DNA of 58,253 nt from JBQLZQ01 sp052168355 (lineage in GTDB: Bacteria > Pseudomonadota > Alphaproteobacteria > DSM-16000 > Inquilinaceae): NCBI GenBank assembly GCA_052168355.1, contig JBQLZQ010000035.1, forward strand, positions 1 to 58,253, written 5' to 3'. The translations under genes were made by a program, and so were the position numbers. Position 1 is the stretch's first letter, and each line of letters starts with the position of its first letter. This document shows positions 34,898-40,805 of the stretch, in pieces. The notes under the pieces were generated by a model. That model was not told where the DNA came from. It saw nothing but the letters and a program-made list of their open reading frames with translations, and made no database searches.

Positions 34898-36177
34898 TCC
34901 TGCTGTTCGTGGTTCTGGTCTTCCTGACCTCCGTCTTTCTGGGGATGCCGCTCGTCTGGGCGATCCTGCTGACGGCGGTGCTGCCGATCATCGTCTTCGA
35001 TCTCGGCTATCCGCTGACGGGCCTGTATCTCAACTTCATCGGCGGCGTGGAGCCGAACCACTTTCTGGCCATCCCCCTGTTCATCGTCGCCGGAGAGCTG
35101 ATGAGCCGCGGCGGCGTCGGCCTTCGCATCATCGGCTTCGCCAGGGCGGCGTTCGGGTTCATGCCCGGCGGGCTGGGCATGGTGGTGGTCGGCGCCTCGA
35201 TGATCTTCGGCGGCATTTCGGGGTCGGCCATCGCCGACAGCGCGGCCATCGGATCGGTGATGATCAAGAACATGGCCAGGGAGGGGTACGACAAGGCGTT
35301 CGCCGCCGGCCTGGTGGCGGCGGCGGGAACCATCGGCATCATCATTCCCCCATCCATCCCGATGCTGATCTACGGGTTCGTGGGCAATGTCTCGGTCGCC
35401 GACCTGTTTCTGGCCGGCATGATCCCCGGCGTGCTGTTCGGCGTGGCGTTCATGGTGGTCTGCTACTGGGTCGGCAGGTCGACCGGCTGCGATCCCGGCG
35501 GCCGCACCACGACGCGGCGGGAACTGGCCCGGTCGTTCATCGGCACCGCGCCCGCCCTGTTCATGCCGGTGCTGATCCTGGGCGGCATCTTTTCCGGCTG
35601 GGTCACGCCGACCGAGGCGGCGGCACTGGCGGTGGTCTACGGCCTGATCGTGACCATCGTCGTCTATCGCGACTTCAAGCCGCGCGACCTGCCGCGCCTG
35701 ATCATCGACTCCTTCGTCACCAGCGCGGTGGTGATGGTGGTGATCGGCGCCACGACGGTGCTGGGCTGGCTGATCACCCTGGAACAGATGCCCCAGATCC
35801 TGGTCAGCTTCGTCCAGGACGTGTCCGGCAGCCCCTGGGTGTTCCTGCTGATGGTCAACGCGATCCTGCTGATCCTGGGCCTGGTGCTCGACCCCGTCCC
35901 GGCCATCCTGCTGACCGCGCCCTTGTTCCTGCCGACCGCCCAGGCCTTCGGCGTCGATCCCGTCCATCTGGGGGTGATCATGACCTGCAACGTGGCGGTC
36001 GGCCTGTTCACGCCGCCGGTCGGCGCGACGCTCTACGTCGCCTCGCGCATCTCGGGGGTCGGCGTGCTGTCGATCGCGCGGGCCATGGCCCTGCTCTACA
36101 TGGCGGCCATCACGGCGCTGCTGCTGGTCACCTATATCCCGGCCGTGTCGATGTCGATGGTCCACCTGTTCCGCTGA
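34894..36177 (+). CDS. TRAP transporter large permease (DctM)
   Basis: 427 residues, 12 or so TM segments, GTG start overlapping dctQ. Conserved DctM motifs: PLTGLYLNFIGGVEPNHFLAIPLFIVAGELM and FGGISGSAIADSAAIGSVMIKNM, plus GTIGIIIPPSIPMLIYGF. It forms the sodium-coupled elevator subunit. The operon ends at the left attachment repeat of the island. Confidence 0.94.
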   Translation: MILLFVVLVFLTSVFLGMPLVWAILLTAVLPIIVFDLGYPLTGLYLNFIGGVEPNHFLAIPLFIVAGELMSRGGVGLRIIGFARAAFGFMPGGLGMVVVGASMIFGGISGSAIADSAAIGSVMIKNMAREGYDKAFAAGLVAAAGTIGIIIPPSIPMLIYGFVGNVSVADLFLAGMIPGVLFGVAFMVVCYWVGRSTGCDPGGRTTTRRELARSFIGTAPALFMPVLILGGIFSGWVTPTEAAALAVVYGLIVTIVVYRDFKPRDLPRLIIDSFVTSAVVMVVIGATTVLGWLITLEQMPQILVSFVQDVSGSPWVFLLMVNAILLILGLVLDPVPAILLTAPLFLPTAQAFGVDPVHLGVIMTCNVAVGLFTPPVGATLYVASRISGVGVLSIARAMALLYMAAITALLLVTYIPAVSMSMVHLFR

Positions 36178-36189
36178 GCGGGGTTGGGG

Positions 36190-36209
36190 CTACTCCCACT
36201 CGATGGTTC
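36190..36209. repeat. Left attachment-site repeat (attL-like), 20 bp
   Basis: The 20-mer ctactcccactcgatggttc, 13 bp after the dctM stop, is identical to the 3' end of guaA at 40786-40805 in the same orientation. It is the expected footprint of site-specific insertion into guaA. Confidence 0.85.
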
Positions 36210-36223
36210 TGAGACATGATAAC

Positions 36224-36249
36224 GCGCTGAATTCTCAGCGCAATTTTTT
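36224..36249 (+). terminator. Rho-independent terminator just inside the island
   Basis: GCGCTGA (36224-36230) pairs perfectly with TCAGCGC (36235-36241) around ATTC and is followed by TTTTTT (36244-36249). It would stop plus-strand transcripts from the TRAP dctPQM operon before they run antisense into the SLOG gene. Confidence 0.75.
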
Positions 36250-36451
36250 CGACCCAAGGCAAAGAACCGACTCCCCGATCCGTCAGAAATTCGCACTCTT
36301 GAATTCAAAGGGGAATTTCTATGATTCGGAATCTGCTCGGTTCCAGCGACTATCGGTATCGATCGGTCAATTTCCAGAGACACGCGCGAAAATGATCATG
36401 TCGGGTTCATCGAAAAATGACCGTCAGCCTTCAGCACAGGCGTCTTCGCAT

Positions 36452-37327
36452 TTACGTCTTTGCGGAAACACGCAGAGCGCCGTCGGCGCCGACCTTCGCT
36501 TCGAGGCGAAGACCGATCGAAGAGAAGACTTTTAATACGGTCGCGAATTCGGGATTGCCGCCAGCGTCAAGCGAACGATAGAGGCTTTCTCGGGCAAGGC
36601 CCGTATCCCGCGCAACCTGGCTCATGCCGCGAGCACGGGCTATGCCGCCGAGCGTATCGACGATAGTGGCAGCGTCTCCGGATGCCAGAGCTTTATTGAG
36701 CATCGTCACCAATTCATCAAGAGGCACAGCCTTCGGTTGAACGGGCGTTTGGGATGGCGGCTGCCTGAGCGGATCGAAGAAGTTCGGTTGCGCTTCTCTG
36801 TGATCGCCGACCCATTCTTCCGGTGTTGCGCGCTCCTTCACATCCATACGCAATTGAGCGCTGCATTGAGCGAGAAAGGCCTCCCATTGATCGGACGACT
36901 TGATGTTGAGAGCGGCCTTCTCAGAAACATTGAAGAGAATAGAAATCTTCCCGGCACGCACAAGCCGCAGGACGTTCAACACGGTGCCAGGGCTTTTGCC
37001 GTCCCAGATCATTAATCCAAAATCTGCCTTGCGCGCCATTTCGCGGTCCTTAGCGGCGTAAAACTGAAAGCCCTTCGCGCTCTTCGGAGCATCCACGTGG
37101 TGGATTTGCCATGAGCCAAGGTTGTTCCGGGGAGTGCTGCCCGAACAGAAGACGATGACCCTGTCGTAGCGCGCGTCTACAAGATGCTTTTGGACCGCCT
37201 TGTCCGCCCCATTTGCATCGCCAACGATAACTTGATGACCGCTGGCGACGACGTTATCCAGGCGTTTTTTAACCTCGGATGGAAGACGGGAAACGTGTCG
37301 CGAGCCGCCGATGAAGACTGTGTTCAT
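36452..37327 (-). CDS. SLOG domain-HigA-type antitoxin HTH fusion protein
   Basis: 291 residues. Residues 1-135 form a SLOG/YspA-like Rossmann domain: first strand plus glycine loop TVFIGGSR (3-10), the nucleotide-binding turn GDANGAD (36-42), and a late loop IWDGKSPGTVLNVL (107-120). A proline-rich linker spans about 160-202. Residues 203-278 match HigA/TIGR02684-type antidote proteins (LDELVTMLNKALASGD, IARARGMSQVARDTGLARESLYRSL, NPEFATVLKVFSSIGLRLE), a DNA-binding HTH. No RelE-type toxin is adjacent. SLOG domains bind or process nucleotides; here one is joined to a DNA-binding module, so ligand-controlled repression is plausible. It overlaps the PRTase stop by 4 nt. Confidence 0.85.
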   Translation of the reverse strand: MNTVFIGGSRHVSRLPSEVKKRLDNVVASGHQVIVGDANGADKAVQKHLVDARYDRVIVFCSGSTPRNNLGSWQIHHVDAPKSAKGFQFYAAKDREMARKADFGLMIWDGKSPGTVLNVLRLVRAGKISILFNVSEKAALNIKSSDQWEAFLAQCSAQLRMDVKERATPEEWVGDHREAQPNFFDPLRQPPSQTPVQPKAVPLDELVTMLNKALASGDAATIVDTLGGIARARGMSQVARDTGLARESLYRSLDAGGNPEFATVLKVFSSIGLRLEAKVGADGALRVSAKT

Positions 37328-37917
37328 TGGTTGCTCCGGGTTCGAGTGATGGTGAGGACGCTAACGCTGCTGGCTTTGCCTTCGGCTAGAAGCACGCTGG
37401 TGATGGCATTCATGGTGGCCCCAGATCGAAATAGATCATCGAAAAGCAGGACGCGCTTCCCGAACGTTTGAGACTGGTCGACGGTGTAGAGACCATCCAG
37501 CAGTGTCTTCCTTTGATCAGGGTCGGTCACGCCCTTGAGCTGAGTGGTCGGCCGAGTCGTGGTCACGCAAGAGGTAACAGGCAGCCCGACTACGCCCCCG
37601 ATCCCGGTCGCAAGAACCAACACGGGTTGGACCGCGCGTTGGGCCGACGGCGGCACGGGAATAATGAGATCGAACTTGCCGCGATGCGGGTTCAGGAACC
37701 CCGCAGCTGTATCGATAATGGACTGTGCGGCGCTCTGATCGCCTCGGTATTTTAGTCTGTAGAGAAGCTCGGCAATCTTAGGCCGAACCGAATCGAACTG
37801 CATATGACCATATTCGTTGTAGCCCACTGGCGTGCTGCTGGTCGTGTGAAAGTCGAGTGCGATTCCCGACTTCCAAGTGCCCACGATGCTCTGAGGGTGG
37901 ATATCGACAACGGCCAT
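37324..37917 (-). CDS. ComF-like phosphoribosyltransferase
   Basis: 197 residues from ATG 37917, which has GGAG at good spacing; TTG 37938 is an alternative. The C-terminal half has the type I PRTase PRPP loop VLLFDDLFRSGAT (about residues 156-168) and the ComF-type region FDLIIPVPPSAQRAVQPV plus TTQLKGVTDPDQRKTLLDGLY. An N-terminal region with ALDFHTTSSTP and LLYRLKYRGD replaces the ComFC zinc motif: I see no cysteine pairs. It transfers or releases a base or other group with PRPP by family inference. First gene of the PRTase-SLOG operon. Confidence 0.85.
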   Translation of the reverse strand: MAVVDIHPQSIVGTWKSGIALDFHTTSSTPVGYNEYGHMQFDSVRPKIAELLYRLKYRGDQSAAQSIIDTAAGFLNPHRGKFDLIIPVPPSAQRAVQPVLVLATGIGGVVGLPVTSCVTTTRPTTQLKGVTDPDQRKTLLDGLYTVDQSQTFGKRVLLFDDLFRSGATMNAITSVLLAEGKASSVSVLTITRTRSNQ

Positions 37918-37938
37918 TAGCTCTCCAATCGGCCGCAA

Positions 37939-37967
37939 TATGTAACCTGTAGGCTACAAGTTTGCAA
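37939..37967 (-). promoter_or_regulatory. Promoter of the PRTase-SLOG operon
   Basis: On the minus strand TTGCAA (37967-37962) is 17 bp from TACATA (37944-37939), 21 bp before the ATG. The boxes are moderate matches, but spacing and position are right. Confidence 0.5.
37941..37958. promoter_or_regulatory. 18-bp palindromic operator TGTAnCCTnnAGGnTACA
   Basis: The sequence tgtaacctgtaggctaca is symmetric at 14 of 18 positions, overlaps the -10 box and fills the spacer of the PRTase promoter. This placement is typical for a repressor dimer site; the antitoxin-type HTH of the SLOG protein is the obvious candidate ligand. Confidence 0.6.
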
Positions 37968-38062
37968 CGCTTTGACATGGCCTGACCCCGCCCCTCCCGG
38001 CAACTCTGCCTCGGACTTCGTTTCGTGCACTGACTGCCAGCCCGTCGGGATCTACGGAAATG

Positions 38063-38091
38063 TTGACACTTTATCTGTCGTTTGATATCGT
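38063..38091 (+). promoter_or_regulatory. Promoter of the HTH-helicase operon
   Basis: A perfect TTGACA (38063-38068), 17-bp spacer and TATCGT (38086-38091), ending 26 bp before the ATG. Confidence 0.65.
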
Positions 38092-38107
38092 TTGACATCG
38101 TTTATTG
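38078..38107 (+). repeat. Three head-to-tail 10-bp repeats TCGTTTGAYA
   Basis: TCGTTTGATA (38078-38087), TCGTTTGACA (38088-38097) and TCGTTTATTG (38098-38107, degenerate) are contiguous and in phase with the DNA helix. They begin in the promoter spacer, cover the -10 box and run towards the ribosome-binding site. Head-to-tail arrays of this spacing are how BldC-type MerR/HTH_17 domains bind, and the gene downstream starts with such a domain. Confidence 0.65.
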
Positions 38108-38117
38108 AGGACGGACT

Positions 38118-40145
38118 ATGAGCACTGAGGGTTGGCTTTCACTGGAAGAGACTGCGGCCTATCTCGGAATGGGCAAGACGGCGCTTTATGCGCTGACGCG
38201 TGACGGCCGCATCCCGGCGAGGAAAATCGGCAAAAAGTGGATTTTCGAGAAAGCTGGACTCGACACTTGGGTTCGAGCCAATCAGCCCGTCCAGATGTTT
38301 TTCCTCAGCCTCGATTTCAGCATCGAAGGAAACGAGAATCTCCGAGACCCGCAGCGGGACGGCTACCTGCGAACCTACGAGTTTTTTCGTGCCGGAAAGA
38401 ACAAGGCGATACTCCAGATCCCCGTCGGTTGCGGCAAAACGGGTTTGGCGTCGCTGTTACCGCTGGGCCTCGCCGAAGGGCGAGTCATCGTTATCGCGCC
38501 GAATCTAACGATCAAGAATGGTCTCTATGAAGCAATGGACATCACGAACCGCCAGAAGTGCTTCTGGCGGAGGGCCGGTGTGCTTAGCCAAGACCAGATG
38601 ATTTCAGGACCCTTAGCCTGCACGCTGGATAGCGGCAATATTTCTGTCGCAAGCAAATCGCACGTCGTTATCACGAACGTGCAGCAGGTTGCCACCAACG
38701 TCGACAAGTGGCTGACTCAGTTTCCGGACGATTTCTTCGACATGATCATTGTCGACGAAGCACATCACAGCGCCGCCGCTAGCTGGCAGAAAGTCATCGA
38801 CCGCTTCCCGAAGGCCAAGGTCATTCTGCTGACAGCCACGCCGTTCCGTAGCGATCGCCAGGAACTCGATGGCGAACTCGTGTTCCGGTATCCATTCCGG
38901 AATGCAACTCTGAAAGGCTACATCAAGCGCCTGAAAGCCAGCTATGTTGCCCCCTCTACGATCGAACTGGGTTTCTCGGATCAAGGTGGTCGCACTTACA
39001 CACTCGATGAGGTTCTGAAATTAAAGGAGGAGGAGTGGTTCAGCCGTGGCGTCGCACTGGCGAGCCTGTGCAACAAGCACATTGTCGATAGCAGCCTCGA
39101 AAAGCTAGAGGAGCTACGGCAGAGCGGCACTCAACATCAACTCATAGCCGTCGCCTGCTCGATTAATCATGCACGAGATATCCGATCTCTCTACCGGGAG
39201 CGCGGGTTCAGTGCTGAGGTCATCCACAGCAAGCAGACAGAGGAGGAGCAGGCCGAGATTTTGGCGGCGCTGCGCAACGGGACGCTCGATTGCATCGTCC
39301 AAGTCCAAATGCTCGGCGAAGGCTTCGATCATCCGAAACTCAGCGTGGCGGCAATCTTCCGTCCCTTTCGATCTCTCGCTCCGTACATCCAGTTTGTCGG
39401 CCGCATCATGCGCGTGGTGGTGCAGAACGACGCCGGGCACCCGGACAACGTCGGTCACATCGTCACCCACCTTGGCATGAATCTCGATCAGCGTTTGAAA
39501 GAGTTCAAGCAGTTCGAGAATGATGATCAAGCATTCTGGGACAAGGTCATTGGCGGAGAAGAGCCGGAAGTGCCACCGGAGGTTCTCGACGGGACCGCAC
39601 GGCTGCGCGCGACCGAGAAGATCGTCGTGCATGGCGAAATCGTCGAATCCCTGTGGGAGGAAGACTTCACCACTGTCGAGGATCAGCAGATCGTCGAGGA
39701 TCTGCGCGAGCGGCTAAGATTATACGGCCTCGATCCCAGCCAGGCCGAGGAAATGATTAAGAAGGCTCAACAGGCACCCCTACGAAAGCGTGCGCCGGCG
39801 GAGCCGTTCCTAGTGCAGCCCCAGCGCGAATGGGAGGAATCTCGGAAGCGCCTCAATGAGCAGGCCAAGCGCCTTGCCAACCTCCTGCTCAACAATGTTC
39901 AATTGTCGATGAATGGCACCGAGCTGACCTACAAGTATAAATCTCTAAAATTGACCGGCCGCAATAACTACGTCTCTGCCCTGATGATGGTGAACGCTGA
40001 AATGCAGAAGCGGCTTGGAAAAGACCGCGGCCAAGCAACTACCGAAGAGTTCAAGGCAGTCCTCGATAATCTTGACGATTTGCTACAGACGCTGGCGCGA
40101 CGCGTCAGAAAGGGAAAGTCCGACTATGACAAAGATAACGCCTAG
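38118..40145 (+). CDS. HTH_17 (MerR/excisionase-type)-SF2 DEAH helicase fusion
   Basis: 675 residues, GAGG at 7 bp from the ATG. Residues 4-55 are a HTH_17/excisionase winged helix (WLSLEETAAYLGMGKTALYALTRDGRIPARKIGKKW, in order). Then a two-lobe SF2 helicase: Walker A GCGKT (104-108), DEAH (213-216), motif III LTAT (238-241), a long insertion, MLGEGFDHP (398-406) and motif VI QFVGRIMR (425-432). The last ~200 residues are charged and helical with no nuclease motif seen. It resembles restriction/DISARM-like or ComFA-like helicases. An HTH fused to the helicase N-terminus is uncommon and could target the enzyme to DNA or regulate its own promoter. Confidence 0.9.
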   Translation: MSTEGWLSLEETAAYLGMGKTALYALTRDGRIPARKIGKKWIFEKAGLDTWVRANQPVQMFFLSLDFSIEGNENLRDPQRDGYLRTYEFFRAGKNKAILQIPVGCGKTGLASLLPLGLAEGRVIVIAPNLTIKNGLYEAMDITNRQKCFWRRAGVLSQDQMISGPLACTLDSGNISVASKSHVVITNVQQVATNVDKWLTQFPDDFFDMIIVDEAHHSAAASWQKVIDRFPKAKVILLTATPFRSDRQELDGELVFRYPFRNATLKGYIKRLKASYVAPSTIELGFSDQGGRTYTLDEVLKLKEEEWFSRGVALASLCNKHIVDSSLEKLEELRQSGTQHQLIAVACSINHARDIRSLYRERGFSAEVIHSKQTEEEQAEILAALRNGTLDCIVQVQMLGEGFDHPKLSVAAIFRPFRSLAPYIQFVGRIMRVVVQNDAGHPDNVGHIVTHLGMNLDQRLKEFKQFENDDQAFWDKVIGGEEPEVPPEVLDGTARLRATEKIVVHGEIVESLWEEDFTTVEDQQIVEDLRERLRLYGLDPSQAEEMIKKAQQAPLRKRAPAEPFLVQPQREWEESRKRLNEQAKRLANLLLNNVQLSMNGTELTYKYKSLKLTGRNNYVSALMMVNAEMQKRLGKDRGQATTEEFKAVLDNLDDLLQTLARRVRKGKSDYDKDNA

Positions 40146-40377
40146 GGGGCCGACCCCGTCTCTGATCGGAAGCACGAATGGTCGGCCGCGCCGCGTGACC
40201 GTAGTCCGAAAATCGGCGTGCTATCGTTGTCACGTCGATTTGCTCGGTGGCCATGCGTGCATTGAGCTTCCCAAACTTGGTGGGGCTTATGCCTCTGTAA
40301 AACGTCTCTGCGATCAATGCTTCCAAGCGATCATTGCCAAGACCTCCCAGGACCTCGACGAGCTACGCAAAATCTAG
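40126..40377 (+). CDS. 83-residue four-cysteine (zinc-ribbon-like) protein
   Basis: ATG 40126 lies inside the 3' end of the helicase gene (20-nt overlap), behind AGGGAAAG. The protein has a basic N-terminus, CYRC (Cys32, Cys35) and CDQC (Cys62, Cys65) separated by 26 residues, with H44/C45 between: a plausible zinc ribbon. The C-terminus is a short charged helix. I recognise no named family. The coupling suggests it works with the helicase, perhaps as a nucleic-acid-binding subunit. Confidence 0.7.
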   Translation: MTKITPRGPTPSLIGSTNGRPRRVTVVRKSACYRCHVDLLGGHACIELPKLGGAYASVKRLCDQCFQAIIAKTSQDLDELRKI

Positions 40378-40785
40378 ACGCGAAGTGAAAAATTGAGGCG
40401 GGTAACACCCATTTCCTGCGAAATTTGGATTTTGATGTCTGAATCGTAGCCAAGTTACGATAACTCATACTTTCTCGAAGACTCCGCAAAGGGTGGCGCT
40501 GCAAACTGCGGGCAGGCGGCCTCAGAAAAAGACCGTCAGAACGATCACAATTCCTGACGGTCTTTTCTCCGTCGCGTCTTGTGATTTCCGATCAAACCAT
40601 CGGAAGAACCGTCAAATGAGTCGGCTTGGTTCGTCCGCCGCGAATGTCGCCCCCGTCAAATCAATGACTTGCACAAACAACGGCACGGAGAGACAATGAA
40701 AAGCGAATGGTCAATGAGCTATCCCGTAACCCTCTATTTTTCCTACGCTATTCCCCTCCAGCGCCCTCCAGGGTATCCCAAACCC
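40378..40785. other. 408-bp right end of the island, no gene recognised
   Basis: The segment holds the bidirectional terminator at 40527-40566 and a CCTCCAG direct repeat near 40756-40770, close to the right attachment repeat. Openings here (for example 40493-40699) lack codon bias and similarity. Confidence 0.6.
40527..40566. terminator. Bidirectional Rho-independent terminator
   Basis: AAAAGACCGTCAG (40527-40539) and CTGACGGTCTTTT (40554-40566) form a perfect 13-bp stem with a 14-nt loop; A- and T-runs on both sides allow termination of the helicase operon (plus) and of guaA (minus), whose native terminator would have been displaced by the insertion. Confidence 0.85.
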
Positions 40786-40805
40786 CTACTCCCACTCGAT
40801 GGTTC
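40786..40805. repeat. Right attachment-site repeat (attR-like) in guaA 3' end
   Basis: Identical to 36190-36209. On the minus strand it encodes the last residues of GuaA (about TIEWE) and the TAG stop, so the insertion leaves guaA intact. Confidence 0.85.

Larger units (their letters stand above)
36178..36451. other. 274-bp gap holding attL, a terminator and island left-end sequence
   Basis: Besides the repeat and the hairpin I see no convincing gene. Two short openings cross it (36203-36535 plus, 36132-36383 minus) but both lack a ribosome-binding site or family similarity, and the former overlaps the SLOG gene antisense. Confidence 0.6.
36190..40805. mobile_element. guaA-integrated 4.6-kb genomic island without integrase
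   Basis: The segment is bounded by perfect 20-bp direct repeats, the right one being the last codons and stop of guaA. Inside are four genes in two divergent pairs, unrelated in type to the housekeeping and transport genes outside, and the bases look richer in A/T. guaA 3' ends are established integration hotspots for tyrosine-recombinase elements. No recombinase, relaxase or phage gene is present, so the element is either a decayed remnant or mobilised in trans. Confidence 0.85.

Noticed and set aside
34795..36165. 456-codon minus-strand opening
   Set aside because: Antisense to DctQ/DctM, extremely His/Asp/Gln-rich, typical of GC-rich antisense frames.
36210..36451. Missing HigB/RelE toxin partner for the antitoxin-like domain
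   Set aside because: Searched both strands around the SLOG gene; no frame of toxin size with a RelE/HigB pattern is present.
36203..36535. 110-codon opening at the left island end as a fifth cargo gene
   Set aside because: No ribosome-binding site, overlaps attL and the SLOG gene antisense, and has no family similarity.
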